A DNA stretch of 64,000 nt from Plasmopara viticola (GCA_001695595.3 MBPM02000019.1:310001-374000), one strand, 5' to 3'; positions 20,739-32,642 are shown, counted from the first letter of the stretch. Translations and numbers: made by a program. The notes: a model not told the origin generated them from the sequence alone.

Positions 20739-20975
20739 ATCGTATGCCACTTTTCTTTCTCGAGTTTAAGGGGATTAATCTAAAAAAAACAAACAAGACC
20801 TCTGATACAAATTACAAGCAAACACATTTAGATTGCAGGAGCATTTATAAAGAAGTCAAATATCGAAGCATTGAAAAAAGTGGGCATGATTAAAATCATG
20901 TATTTCGGAATTAGATTGTTGAACGAAGAGCTGCAGTGTCATGATAAACCATTCGCTGCTTAGAGTTTACGAAGG

Positions 20976-21743
20976 CTAGAGATTCTTTTTAATCCAACCG
21001 ACCACCGAGGAAACGCGCGAGTAGATAGTGGGCGTACCGTTTATACCACAAGAATTGCTGTTGCTGATGAGTCCAATGAGCACATCATCGACATCACCAT
21101 TGCCATTTTCCTTGATTAACGGACCACCGCCATCGCCTTTACATGGTGCCTTGCCTTGTTTTCCAATAGCGCACACATGCGAGTCATCGATCGTAGTCGA
21201 CCCACGCGCTTTGCGGCAATTATCGTTAGTAATAATTTGCTGGCTGACGCTTAGGAGCACATCGGAATGAGTTGCCGTAGAAGAAGTAGAAGTGTTACCC
21301 CAGCCAAATGCAGTAGCCAACTCGCCAGTCTGAATGTCACTGCCGTCTTCATTCGGAAGTTGTACCGGTTTGCGATCAGTTTTCCTTTTTAGCTTTAGAA
21401 TAGCAAAGTTGTATGAAAGAGTTTTCGAATTGTATTTCGGATGGGGAATCACAGATGCAACCTCGATCTCGTCACCATCACGGTCACCACTGTAATTATG
21501 TGCACCCACCGCGACGTCATTAGCTCTGTACAGAGCACACGAAGCCGTCGTGAGCACACGGGTAGACGAGATCAATGCGGCGCCACAGTAGCTGAAGTCG
21601 TCTGGCGAATCGGAGTCATCGTTATAGCGGACACCAGTCACGTATTTCTTTGTATCTTTAGAGACTTCGCCACCACCAATAATTGCAGAAACTGGCGCAA
21701 GGGTGAGCGAAGCAAAGATCAAATGGGCAATGGTGACCTTCAT
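20976..21743 (-). CDS. GIP-like secreted serine-protease homologue 2
   Basis: 255 residues; signal peptide to about residue 20 (LTLAPVSA), then the IIGG-type mature N-terminus of the S1 fold. The catalytic His position is Ser68 (LTTASC), the Asp position is Asn112 (YNFAILKL) and the Ser position is Gly205 (GDGGGP), so it cannot be a protease. The C-terminal signature CGINGTPTIYSRVSS is kept. Paralogue of the gene at 29312-30082, in the corresponding place of the second block. The family role is inhibition of plant endoglucanases in the apoplast. Met at 21743 was chosen over the Met at 21794 because it directly precedes the signal peptide. Confidence 0.85.
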   Translation of the reverse strand: MKVTIAHLIFASLTLAPVSAIIGGGEVSKDTKKYVTGVRYNDDSDSPDDFSYCGAALISSTRVLTTASCALYRANDVAVGAHNYSGDRDGDEIEVASVIPHPKYNSKTLSYNFAILKLKRKTDRKPVQLPNEDGSDIQTGELATAFGWGNTSTSSTATHSDVLLSVSQQIITNDNCRKARGSTTIDDSHVCAIGKQGKAPCKGDGGGPLIKENGNGDVDDVLIGLISNSNSCGINGTPTIYSRVSSVVGWIKKNL

Positions 21744-22370
21744 CTTGCAGATATCGTTGGCTGAGGAGTTGGGAGTAAATGCCGAAATGAACAAAATGCA
21801 ACTTGTCTCTAGCTTAGCTGCCGCATTCCTTAAGAGCAGCTGAGATGAATCCCGGATTGGTCGTCAAACACGAAGGATCCCGATATGTTTTTTCTGGCTC
21901 TATTCTCTCATGCGACATCTGAACGACTCACCCGCGTGGGTTGACAACCACTCACACAAACATAAAAAGAGTAAGTTCAGGTATGTATTGATGTGCTATC
22001 CAGTATTGTTTGCACGTTTACGCTGACGTAGGGTGCAAAATCGAACGATGCGAGAATTACACGGTATTTTCCATACGATTCTCCGGCTGTTAAATAGGAC
22101 AGGAGAGAATCTAGAATAAACTAGAAAGTTCATCCTTTATTGATGTGCTTCTTGCCACGATTCATGCTTCATCCATACCTATATTCCGCATGAATATACT
22201 CGATAAGAATGTTTTTACTGCTTAGGTAAACCGCTGCTTTAGTAGATTCACGACCACCACGTCCCAGAAATGTCTTATTTTAATACTCGGTGGATATTCA
22301 CTGGCCAATATCATTTATTTACGGATGCGCTCTCTTTTTGCTGTTCGATAAAGGAATAAATTGGCGTAAA

Positions 22371-22418
22371 CACGAACAGAGTCAGCTGCTACGACACGAA
22401 CAGAGTCAGCTACTACGA
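22371..22418 (+). repeat. 24 bp tandem repeat, two units
   Basis: CACGAACAGAGTCAGCTGCTACGA-like unit at 22371-22394 and 22395-22418 (one substitution), followed by a partial third unit. It lies in a module (TCAGCTACTTGCGTCA..., CACGAACG) found in other forms at 7867, 24740 (reverse), 32985 and 37215. Confidence 0.85.
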
Positions 22419-22884
22419 CACGAATGTCAGATTGCTACAACAGTGACCATAATCAGCAATCTTAGTACCTGAAATGATGTAGAAGTGCTATCTTTGCTTT
22501 AGGAAATACAGCCAGATCTTGTATACATTCCCCACACGGTACTATCTAGTGTGCGGCATTCTCCGAATAAAATGTGCGGAATAAGCCACGATGTGTAAAC
22601 ACTATAAGCGGATCAAGATGAACATTTGCCTACCTGTTGGATTCGTGCAACAACTGATTTATACATGATTATCTACCACGTTATTCGGTCGAGTTTAATG
22701 TCGCATGGCAGGTTCAAGCTGGATAGACAAACAATCATGGATAGATTCTACATGTACCGATACTTTTTTCGTGCGATCCGGGATTCATTCTAGCTGCTTG
22801 AGGAATGCAACAGTCGACAAGACTTTAGCCAGTATTCAGCTTATCTCGTTTTTTTATAACACCTATTGAGACGACATTTGCAAG

Positions 22885-23225
22885 ATAATGAGCGATTCCA
22901 CCCATTTGATCTCTCCTTTGCTCACTCTTGCGCCAGTCTCTGCAACCCTTGGTGGACAAAAGGCTCAAAGACATTTACAGCAGATCTTTTCTCCAACATC
23001 GACTCCGATTCGTCATTTGACTTCAATAACTGTGGTAGCAAAATAATCACGCATTAGTGCGTGCTCAAGACTGCTTCGTGCACTCCCTTCCAACAAAACT
23101 TTAGGATACTAACATGATATCTTTAGACTGGTGTTGCATTTTGGGTCTTCTGTAGCAACTGCTTCCGAAATGCTTCTGAGCGTGAGCTAACAAGTGATCC
23201 CTGACCGGAAAGCACTTAGATTAAA
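22885..23225 (+). pseudogene. GIP relic on the plus strand, block A
   Basis: Reads as a decayed GIP N-terminus: LLTLAPVSATLGG-like at about 22917-22960, then IDSDSSFDFNNCGS (about 22995-23040). A later piece, EMLLSVS and QVIPDRKALR-like at 23165-23220, corresponds to the LLSVSQQVIPNDACRKAL region of intact paralogues. Frameshifts, a stop within the later piece and loss of the middle make it a pseudogene. Opposite in orientation to the intact genes. Confidence 0.7.
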
Positions 23226-23363
23226 TACGATTGAACGTCGCATGTATGCACTGATGGTGAAGATGAGAACGAACGTAGCAACAGGAGAGTAGTGGACATC
23301 GCTGCAGTACTACAAAGGCAGCAACTTTGACCTGTCTCGTGGAGAGGTGTTGTTCAGGATGGT

Positions 23364-23714
23364 GTGCTGTCTGTACGCATTTTAGAGCCCGATGAATCCA
23401 AACGACCGTTCTGTTTTGGGTTAGCTAGTAAAAAAAATTCTTTGTCTGCTCTGGATCGAACGACGAAGATGCGTGCGCCTGGGTGTGTTTACTGCGGAAT
23501 TTGCCAAGCGGTGGAAACGGCACTATCCCGCCTTCTGCTTTCGTACTCAGAGTGCTATCCAGTATCACGCCATCACAATGGTGCTCGTTTTACTAGCACG
23601 ATCGATGCACGGAGCATTCTTATAGGCTCTTTCGATACACTCATGTGCTCTTCCACGCACCCACTGAGGCTACAATCTTACAAATGCTGCAGCCAATCAC
23701 AGAATTTAAATTAA
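23364..23714 (+). pseudogene. Unidentified ORF relic, block A
   Basis: Homologue of 31375-31731. The first 25 or so codons agree (DGVLSVRILEPDESKRPF against DGMLSVRIMKPAETKQPF). An inserted A-run (AAAAAAATT near 23432) then shifts this copy out of frame, although the block B peptide LLRNLPSGGNGTIPPS can still be read in another frame. No family recognised. Confidence 0.35.
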
Positions 23715-23869
23715 AGGAACTTTAGCCCTGTATTTGGCAATTGAAGAGTGTTATAAAAAGTAGGGTGTGGGGAGGTAAACGGAGAATTCCCAAAATTAGA
23801 TATCTACTATAAGCTCCATGGAAATGAATGAGAATTTTCATCATGGAAAGTAAGTGTGCAACTGCCCTC

Positions 23870-24246
23870 TTCACCAACTGCGCATACATGCGACGTCAAT
23901 CGTATACGCGGCATGCATCGTTGGAGATCACTTGCTGGATTGCGCTTGGAAGCACTTCGGAAGTGCTTTTTTGCTGCAGAATATACAAGAATGAATGAAT
24001 CGCTAGTCTATGAATATTTCATATTTATAGACTAGTAATTTATTTTTTACCTTCGAAAGTATCGATGGAAGGCGTAAATGATACGCCACCACAGGAGTTG
24101 AAGTCACCGAACGGACCGGAGTCGATGTTGGAACGGAGATCTGCTGTATATATATTTGTGTCTGAAGGAAGTATTTAACCGTCAAAAATTGCAGAGATTG
24201 GCGCGAGAAGGAGCAAACGAGAGATCAAATACGTGGCGATGTCCAT
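23870..24246 (-). pseudogene. GIP relic on the minus strand, block A
   Basis: Signal-peptide region LLLLAPISAIFDG begins at the Met near 24246 and runs into a stop after the mature start. A fragment resembling SNIDSGPFGDFNSCGG follows (24060-24160), then only a short piece matching the ACRKAL/ISNDA region (23890-23970). The middle and the C-terminus are lost. Confidence 0.7.
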
Positions 24247-25596
24247 TACCTTGCGAATGTCGTCTTGTAAGGTGCTGGGAATTTAACGTTAATAAAGAAT
24301 GATAGAAGCTGAGACTGGTGGAAGTATTGTTGGCTGCTACGTTTCGTAGGCAGCTAGGATGTATTCCGAATTTGACGAGAAAGTATCGCTACTTGTGGAA
24401 TCCGTACATGACTAAGTTTCTATCGAGCTTAAATCTGTAGGATCGACCGATCGATATTAATGAAGTCAATTGTTGCACGAATATAATAATGACTGAATGT
24501 GAATCGGCTGACGTAACGGAAAATTTCACCATAACGGTTCAATATTTATATAAATTTGCCCCGTGTCGTGGCGGCCTATTCAGCTGTATTAGTCCGGAGA
24601 ACTGTATGGTAACGCACACTAGATAGTACGAGTGATAACAGCAAGTGTGTTTCTGCCAGCATGGACAGCACATCTATATATCCTTATAGCTAAAAGATTG
24701 CTGATTGTGGCCACCGTTGACGTTCGTGTCGTTAGTGACGCGAGTAGCTGACTCTTTCATATTTACGCCATTTTTAACTATCGAACAGCAAAAAAAGACG
24801 CAACCACAAAAAAGAGCTAAAACTTTTCTCATTAATTGATGTGCTTTTCGTTTACGTTGCACAATTTTGCCACGACCACCACGTCTCTTCAAATCTGAGA
24901 TGGCTTTTATCACTAGCCAATGTCGTATCAAACCCTTGTTTTTGTGTCCTAGCCTATTGAACAGCGAGAGAATCGTTAGGTGGTTGGATGTGTAATCTTC
25001 GCATATAGTTTGAATTGCACCTTTTACAGCGTTGATGTGCAAACATGAGTAAATAGCACATCTATACATACGTGAAAAAAATCTTTCTATATTTGTAAAA
25101 AAATTGATCGTTATGATGTCGCATAAGAGATTCTATCCAAGAATTCATTCTGAACGCAAACTTAAAGCAGCCAGTGTAAACTTTGCAGCTTTTAATCTAG
25201 CTACCTAAATTTGATTCTGCAATTCAAAATTTAGACCGCGCCTCTGTATATTGACGTTTATTTTAAATCACCACTTTAAATTCGAGCTTGAGTTTTCATT
25301 CACAAAATTCTAAAGTGCATGTTTTTCAACACTTGTACGCTAATTACTTGACGATGGCTGGGAATTTGTTGCTGCGTTGGCAAATTCAATCAACAATCAT
25401 GAGCCCTCGTACACATTTTACTATCGTTCCGCGACGTTGAAGCGTATGAGACCCCTAATTGTAAACGAGGTCCCGTGAGATAATCACCGTTAACTGCTTC
25501 AGACGGTAAAAAGATAAGTTAATGAGAATTTTTTTCTCACTGAACATTGGAAACAGTCGCACCGGCACTTCACTCGAAAGCGCGATAACCCTGTAT

Positions 25597-26138
25597 TCAT
25601 TTATATCTCGCTGGGCACGCTTTTACAATGGCTGGAAGCAGCAATGACAAGCATAAAAGCGCAAACACAGCTTTGAAAGGTGCTCCTTGACGTTTAAGTT
25701 TCAAGCTCAAAAAGGTGTATGTATCTGTCACGCTTCCATCATCACCTCGATACAGAGCAAGTAAGTCGATATTGTAGCCCGGCGCAGCGCAGCCAAACAC
25801 ATATAGCAAATTTTTCCACACAAGTTTCAAACAAAACTTCGCGGTGGACATACTTATAATGACATCGAATAATTTTTTCTTTTCACGAAAGACTCGGATA
25901 TCTTGAAGGATAGAAACATAGTATAAAGCTTCTTATGTGCGTAGCTTAAGTCGCTGTAGATGCATGCCCGAGCAAACAGATTATCAAATTTGTTGTGAAA
26001 GACAGATACCATAAAGATTCTCCGTCCGTCCACTGCAAATAGTCCAAGCAACCAATCGCACAAGATCAGTTCTTTATACTTCAAATGTGAAGCGGCATCA
26101 TCTAACACAAATGATTTCACTTGTATCACAGAGCTCAT
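25597..26138 (-). pseudogene. Relic of an unidentified gene family, block A
   Basis: Two adjacent minus-strand frames, 25854-26138 (VLDDAASHLKYKELILCDW, VDGRR) and 25597-25851 (GYNIDLLALYRGDDGSV, then a hydrophobic LLLPAIVKACPARYK end). Both have close counterparts at 34126-34395 and 33832-34062. Differences between copies are largely amino-acid changing, which gives no sign of selection. Inverted homologues lie at 15200-15760 and 28340-28930. It may once have been one gene. No function proposed. Confidence 0.35.
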
Positions 26139-26446
26139 GTTCCCTCTATTTACCCAGATTCTAAGCTCTTCTCCTCACAAAGAGAGGTCGGACGACAAAG
26201 CTGCTTAAGTTCCCAAACAAACGGTAATGACCGGAGGTCAAGTAAAGAACATTGTCGAGCATTTCTTTGAGCTATCATGGGGTTCGTGTCGGTGTTTTGT
26301 CAATTCTTCGAAATTATCATCAGCACGTAATCTACATCCTTTCCTAGCAAACTATCAGACCCGAAAAGATTCGGCTTGCCTGTCAAATGGCATAGCGACA
26401 ATACGTATAAGCTCCAGTTCTCTAAAAAATAGACCAATGAGTTCAC

Positions 26447-26583
26447 GGTCCGTTTATCAAAGAGGATGCCAAAGGTGATGCCGATGATGTGCTTATCAAC
26501 TTGTTAGGAGAAGCAACGCTTGTGGCATCAAGGTTTGCCCGCTATTTACCTTGATGCTGCCATGGATCAAGTCTGTAAGCTAG
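26447..26583 (+). pseudogene. GIP C-terminal relic on the plus strand, block A
   Basis: GPFIKEDAKGDADDVLI followed, after a frame change, by SNACGIK and LPWIKSVS with a stop. This matches the GGPLIRENAKGDGDDVLIGL ... LPWIKSVI end of intact GIP-like proteins. It has no N-terminal part nearby. Confidence 0.75.
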
Positions 26584-27804
26584 CTGTCGTGAATTTAAAG
26601 CAGCGAATGTTTTTAAGATGGATACTTTGCAGCGCAATTTAAATACAAAGTCGCATTCTTATGTGATCGAATGTGATGCATATAGTTTGAGGACATTTTG
26701 AATTATTACAGATATATACACCAGAATTAAATGAAATAGCAATTTAACACGTTGTTTGAGGACACAATACATTGATGTGCTAGTTTTGCTGCAGTGTACT
26801 GCTTTTTGCTGCTTGCTTCCTTCATTCTAATCAAGAGCATATATAGCATTGGACTCTGACTTATTAAATTAACGATGGCAAGTGTGGAAGCAAAAGTTAA
26901 AAGCATATCGAATTAAATGAGACGGCTGGGCTATAGTATTCAGCAAGAGCGGTAGCAGGCGTTGATTGATCAGAGTGAAGTGATGATGATACTTAAATTA
27001 AAGCACTATAGAAATAAATGGTGTTTCTTTCAATGTAGAGGAGACCAAAGAAAAAGTCGACAGTCACTTATACGTGTTACTAAGTAATGAACCAAATATT
27101 TTAATGACCGATTTTCAGTTCTCGCAAACGTGCTACTTAGCAACACATTACTTCATTGTATTTGCGATTGCGTGCTCCGTGAAAGCTAGGCAAGCTGAAC
27201 CTTTTTGAGTCCTTTTGTTCACGTGATTCCGAAGAAAAGGCAAACAACGACACGAACCTCATGATTGCTCGAAGAAATGGTTGATAAAGTTTTTTTTGTT
27301 GACCTCCAGTCATTGTCATTTGTCAAAAACTTGGCAGCTGTCTCGTCTCACCTCTCTTTGAGAAGAGTCATTTTTTCTAAAATGTCGGGTCATTTTGGCG
27401 ATGTCTATAGATTTAAATGATAAATTTACATAATTCTTTCCATCTATATCGCATACATTACGACGGGATTGGCCTCGTCATCCCAGCCCAGGTCATACGT
27501 GGCCTCGATGAACGCAGGCAAGATATCTACTAAGTATTTTGTTTGTTTTCACAATTTTTACGAGACTGTTCAGCCAACTCTAGTTTTTATCAAAAGCGGC
27601 GTGTCTAGCAAGTGTTTGACATTATCACTCACTTGTCAACTTTGGTAATATCGCAAAGCTCAATGGCGTCTATATTTTGGTAAGGACTTCGCTAGCTCGA
27701 AAATAGTAGTCATTTTCTTTCTTGCGTAAATTACCACACCAAAAACATTCCTGGAATGTTCTGATTGACAATTTTAGGGTCGACAAAATATAAATTCTCG
27801 ATAA

Positions 27805-28122
27805 TTAACTGCAACAGAGCATCGCATTGACATATTTTTTAGAAGTATATGCTTCATGCCTGCATGAGTAACGCCTAAAATTTCCTTGACTTGGTAAAGT
27901 GGCAATAAGGGCATCCAGGGTCAAACTCGACGATGCTGAGTCGGATTTTGCGCTAAAATAGGCGATTAAGGAAGAAGAGTCTGACACGATTAAAGAAGAG
28001 ACCACAAGCTGGAGCTTTTTCTGGCAAATTCGGAAAAGTAGTGAGTGACTGACCGACAACGGTGACGTTGCTGTAAAGCCGAATCGAAACTCCATCCTGC
28101 GTACTTTGAGAAAGCTAAGCAA
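27805..28122 (-). pseudogene. Unidentified conserved peptide relic, block B copy
   Basis: Encodes AKSDSASSSLTLDALIATLP like 14569-14829. One extra T near 28025-28030 relative to the block A copy (ACTTTTCCG against ACTCTCCG) shifts the upstream frame. No family recognised. Confidence 0.3.
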
Positions 28123-28339
28123 GCCGAACGTTTTCGGGTCTGGTGATTTGCTAGGAAAGGACGTAGCTCACGTGCTGGTGGTAATTCGAAGAAAATGGAA
28201 AACACCAACACCACCCTACCTTTTGTCATTGCTGTAATTTGGAAGGTCGAGCACCTTCCTCGTTTTATCTCTCTCTGACAAGAGTAGAGCATAGAAATAA
28301 GGCCTGGATACATGGTTGATGAGCCCTGTATTACAAGTG

Positions 28340-28930
28340 AAGATACCTGTTTCATATGATGCCGCTTCATGTTTCAAGCATAGACCACGTCTATTGCAAA
28401 AACGTATCTAGACTTTAGACAGTGGACGGAGAACCTCTATCGGATCTGTAACTTGGAATGTTCTGAATCATATGTTTTCTCGGTGACGCATTCACCGCTT
28501 CAACACGACTGAAGCGTCCTGACCTTGTATTTTCGTAAGTGATGTGCGCTTCTTTTGGAAAGTAGAATTTTCTTATTCCAACATCAGTGTGGCTACGAAG
28601 GAGCTTTTCTAAATGTTGTTCGAGCTTATGTTAATGTGCTGTATGTGTTTGGCTACGTTGTGTGGGGCTACAATATTGACTTAATTGCTTTGACGATGGA
28701 CGCGTGACGAAGACATCTACTGAAGCCTTTAACCTTGAAGATTCGGAGCACCTATTCATTGTTAAATTTTGCGTTTATAAACTTGTCGTTGCTGTTCTCG
28801 GAAGCGTGTCCGGTGACTAAGAAGGTGAATACAGGGAGATTACACATTCGAGTAAAGCAATGGTGCGGTTGTCTCCAACGTTCGTCAAATTTTGTTGATG
28901 ATAATCATCTCACAATTACTCATTTGCGAA
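28340..28930 (+). pseudogene. Degenerate relic of an unidentified gene family, block B
   Basis: Same content as 15200-15760 (GATGCCGCTTCA, CAGTGGACGGA, GGGGCTACAATATTGAC) with small indels and no continuous frame. Inverted relative to 33832-34395. Confidence 0.35.
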
Positions 28931-29311
28931 AGTAGTTGTTTACGCTTGAACCTCGTGGAACGATGGTGAAGTGTGCTCATGATTATTGATTGATTATGCC
29001 AACGCAGCAACAATTTTTTAGCCATCGCCAATCGAGTATTCAAGTGCCGAAAAACATCTCTTTAATGTTTTGCGGATGAATACTTAAGCAAGATAGCACG
29101 TTTTCGTTTCTACTTTAAGGGGATTTTCTGAATCAAAACAAGAAGACCTCTGATACAACTTACAATTATAAATATCAAGATTGCGGGAGCATGAATCGAG
29201 AATCAAAATATTTAAGCATGAAAAAAAGGCATGATTATAATTCAGAATTGGGTTCGGATTGTTGAACTAAGAGCCGCAGAGTGTCATGATGAAACATTCG
29301 CTGCTATGAGT

Positions 29312-30082
29312 TTACGAATGCTTGATTTCAGAATCAATCCATTTAAGCACCGAGGAAACGCGCGAGTAAATTGTGGGCGAACCATTGACGCCACAAGAAT
29401 TGCTGTCGCTAATGAGTCCAATAAGCTTATCATCGCCATCCGCTGGGGTATATTCCGTGATAAACGGACCACCGTCATCGCCATTACATGGTGCCTGGCC
29501 TGGGTTTCCAATAGAACACATGTGCGAGTCATCGATCGTAGTCGACTTACGCGCTCTGCGGCATTCATCGTTAGAGATAATTTTCTGTCTGACGCTTAAC
29601 AGCCTATCGGAATGAGTTGCTGTCGAAGTTTTACCCCAGCCCAAAGCAGTAGCCGTCTTGCCAGGCTGGGTTTTACTGCCGTCTGCCTCCGAAAGTAGCA
29701 CCGGGTGGTACGTAGTCTCCCCATCTAGCTTCAGTATAGCAAAGTTGTATGAAAGGGTTGTCGAATTGAACTTTGGATGTTTGGTCTCAGACGCAACGCG
29801 GTACGTTTCACCTTTATCCTCACCACTGTAATAAGGTGAACCCACAATGACGTAATTTGCTTTGTACGGTGGAAGACACGAAGCAGTTGTGAGCACATGG
29901 GTAGATGAGATCAAGGCGGCGGCACAGTAGTTGAAGTCCTCTTCCAAAACGGAGTCAGAGTCAAAGCGGATACCTGCCACGTATGGCTTTTTGCCTAGAA
30001 CGACTTTGTTACCACCAACAATTGCAGAAACTGGCGCAAGAGTGAGCGAAGCAAAGATCAAATGGGCAATGGTGACCTTCAT
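29312..30082 (-). CDS. GIP-like secreted serine-protease homologue 3
   Basis: 256 residues, starting directly with the signal peptide MKVTIAHLIFASLTLAPVSA. S1 fold with Ser68 at the His position, Asn113 at the Asp position and Asp203 at the Ser position (GDDGGP). One conserved Cys-Gly of the family (NYCGAAL) reads NYCAAAL here. The activation-type IVGG is kept but the catalytic residues are gone. Duplicate of gene 2 in block B. About 130-170 bp upstream of the start is the stretch ACCCGCGTGGGTTGACAACC, also present upstream of genes 2 and 4 (genes 2 and 3 share the fullest form), a candidate for a shared control element. Function inferred from the family. Confidence 0.85.
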   Translation of the reverse strand: MKVTIAHLIFASLTLAPVSAIVGGNKVVLGKKPYVAGIRFDSDSVLEEDFNYCAAALISSTHVLTTASCLPPYKANYVIVGSPYYSGEDKGETYRVASETKHPKFNSTTLSYNFAILKLDGETTYHPVLLSEADGSKTQPGKTATALGWGKTSTATHSDRLLSVRQKIISNDECRRARKSTTIDDSHMCSIGNPGQAPCNGDDGGPFITEYTPADGDDKLIGLISDSNSCGVNGSPTIYSRVSSVLKWIDSEIKHS

Positions 30083-30949
30083 CTTGCAGAGATCGTCGTC
30101 TGAGGGTCGGGATGAAATTCCAAAATGAATTTGTGTGGGTTGACTTTAGCTTGGCTGCCGCATTCGTCAAGAGCAGCTGAGATGAATTCTGGATCGGTCG
30201 ACCAGTAGGATCCTGGAATCTCTTATGCGACATTTAAACGATTACCCGCGTGGGTTGACAACCACTCACACAAACATAAGAAGAGTGAGTTTAGGTGTGT
30301 ATTGATATGCTATCCAGTATTGTTTGCACGTTTACGCCGACGTGGGGTGCAAAATCGAACGAATGCGAGAACTTAACGGTATTTTCTAAACAATTCTCTC
30401 GGCTGTTAAATAAATCAAGAGAGTATCTAGAATAAATTTAAAATTTTATCCTTAATTGATGTGCTTCATGACGAACATCAGATTGCTACAACAGTGACCA
30501 TAATTAGCAATCTTAGAACCTAAAATTATGTAGAAGTGCTATCTTTGCTGTAGGATAACAACCTGATCTTGTATACATTCCCCACACGGTACTATCTAGT
30601 GTGCGGCATTCTCCGAATAAAATGTGCGGAATAAGCCAAGATGTGTAAGCAGTATAAGCGGATTAAAGATGAACATTTTCCCTACGTGTGCTCTATTTTG
30701 CAGCGGATTCGTGCAACAACTGATTTTTACATGATTATCTACCACGTTATTTGGCCGCGTATAATGCCGCATGGCAGATTCAAGCTGGACAGACAAACAA
30801 TCATGGATTGATTCTCATGTACCGATACTTTTTTCGTCCGATCCGGGATTCATTCTAGCTGCTTGAGGAATGCAACAGCCGACAACACTTTAGCCACTTT
30901 CAGCTACAGACAAATTTGATTCGGCTTCATTCGTTTTTTTATAACATTT

Positions 30950-31265
30950 GCAAGATAATGGGCCATTTCACCCATTTGATCTCTCTTGTGCTAAAGATTG
31001 CGCCAGTCTCTGGTGGCCAAAAGACTCAGAGACATACACAACAGATCTTCGCTCCAACATTGACTCCAATTCGTCCATAGACTTCAATTACTGTGGTAGC
31101 ATGATAATCACGCCTTAATGCGTGCTCAAGACAGCTTCGTGCACTCCCTTCCAACAAAACTTTTGGATAATAACATAATATCTATAGACTGGTGTTGCAT
31201 TATGGGCAGAGGTGCTTCTAAGCGTGAGTCAATAAGTGGTCCCTAACCGGAAAGCACTTAGATCT
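30950..31265 (+). pseudogene. GIP relic on the plus strand, block B
   Basis: Counterpart of 22885-23225: ATTGCGCCAGTCTCTGG (APVSG), then IDSNSSIDFNYCGS-like at about 31060-31098, and a CTTCTAAGCGTGAGTCA piece near 31210 matching LLSVSQ. Broken by stops and deletions. Confidence 0.65.
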
Positions 31266-31374
31266 AATACGATTGAAACGTCGCATGTATGCGCTGTTAG
31301 TGAAGAGGAGAACGAACATAGCAATAGGAGAGTAGTGGACATCGCTGCAGTACTACAAAGGCAGCAACTTTGAC

Positions 31375-31731
31375 ATGCCACGTGGAGAGGTGCTGTTGCA
31401 GGATGGCATGCTGTCTGTACGCATTATGAAGCCCGCTGAAACCAAGCAACCGTTCTACCTTGGGTTAGCAAGTGATAACATTTCTTTTGTCTGCTCTGGA
31501 TCGAACGACGAAGATGCGAGCACCTCGGTGTGTTTGCTGCGGAATTTGCCAAGCGGTGGAAACGGCACAATCCCGCCTTCTGTCATCCTACTGAGATCGC
31601 TATCCAGTACCACGCCATTACAATCAATGGATATGTCAAACGATGCTCGTATTCGCACCAGCACGGTCGGTGCACAGAGCATATGCTTTTTCGATTCCCG
31701 AAACACATCCATGTGCTCTTCTCGACTTTAG
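31375..31731 (+). CDS. Hypothetical 118-residue ORF, block B
   Basis: Open frame with peptide LLRNLPSGGNGTIPPSVILL, matching the decayed copy at 23364-23714. There is no signal peptide and no recognised domain. Because the paralogue is frameshifted and the neighbourhood is full of relics, this may be the remaining open piece of a dead gene. Confidence 0.3.
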   Translation: MPRGEVLLQDGMLSVRIMKPAETKQPFYLGLASDNISFVCSGSNDEDASTSVCLLRNLPSGGNGTIPPSVILLRSLSSTTPLQSMDMSNDARIRTSTVGAQSICFFDSRNTSMCSSRL

Positions 31732-31929
31732 TGAATTTCACGCAACACCAAGGCTACAATCTTGCAGATGCTGCAGCCAATCAAAGTACAAAATTGAATT
31801 TAATGGAAGTTTAGCCCTATTTTTTAAATACAGGGCTAAAAAGGGTGCGGGGGGGGGATTAAGGGAGACTGTAGGGTGATTACCATGGACATAATTGAGG
31901 ATTTTCATTAAAGTAAAGTAAGTGAATTG

Positions 31930-32278
31930 TCCAAATTGCCCTATTCACCAACGTATGCGACGTCAAATAATAATTCGTAAACGCGGCATGCATCGTTGGA
32001 GATCACTTGCTGGCTTACGCTTGGAACCACTTATGAAGCACTTAAAAAGAGACGACACAAAATGAAACACCAGGCTATGGATATTCCATTTACCTTCGAA
32101 AGCATCGTTGGAAGGCGTGATTGATACGCCACCACAGTAGATGAAGTCACGATACGAACCGGGGTTGATGTTTAAACGGAAATTTGCTGCATGCATCTTG
32201 AGGCTATTTCATCACCAAAATTGAAGAGACTGGCGCAAGAAGGAGCAAACGAGAGATCAAATGGGTGACGATGTCCAT
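31930..32278 (-). pseudogene. GIP relic on the minus strand, block B
   Basis: Counterpart of 23870-24246. Signal-peptide-like start at 32278 (SRLLLLAPVSSI-like), then NINPGSYRDFIYCGGVS-like (32110-32180), then a fragment of the NDACRVY/SVSQQVI region at 31975-32025. No full frame. Confidence 0.65.
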
Positions 32279-32642
32279 TATCTTGCAAATGTCGTCTTAT
32301 AAGGTGCTGGGAATAAAATCTAAATAAAGATTGATTTGAGCCGAAACTGGCGGAAGTATTGTTGGCTGCTACATTTCTTTAGCAGCTAGTGAGCCCCGAA
32401 TCTGACGAAAATGTATCGGTACTTGTAAACTCGTGCATGACCAAGTTTTTGCCGAGCTTAAACTTGTAGGATCGACCGGTTGATAACTACGAAGTCAGTT
32501 GTTGCACGAGTACAAGAATGTGCATCGGCAGACGTAACGGGAAATTCCAGCTTTAACCCGTTGACAAGTATATAATTATATATAACATGACCCCGTGTCG
32601 TGGTGGCCTGTTCAGCTTAATTGAACTCTAACGTGGGAGCCA

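Larger units (their letters stand above)
20745..27360. repeat. Segmental duplication block A, right part
   Basis: Matches 29100-35560 in the same orientation and gene order: GIP-like gene, plus-strand GIP relic, unidentified ORF relic, minus-strand GIP relic, minus-strand relic of an unidentified family, plus-strand GIP C-terminal relic. Local differences include about 290 bp present only here (22150-22440) and the WD40 fragment present only in block B (32643-32760). Confidence 0.8.

Noticed and set aside
16097..20893. Many 64-140 codon open frames on both strands across the array, all nearly identical
   Set aside because: They overlap tRNA genes and repeat with the unit length; the frames arise from the tandem repeat itself and have no domain.
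31840..31860. G-run GGGGGGGG as a telomere or quadruplex signal
   Set aside because: A single short homopolymer with no telomeric repeats; likely slippage.
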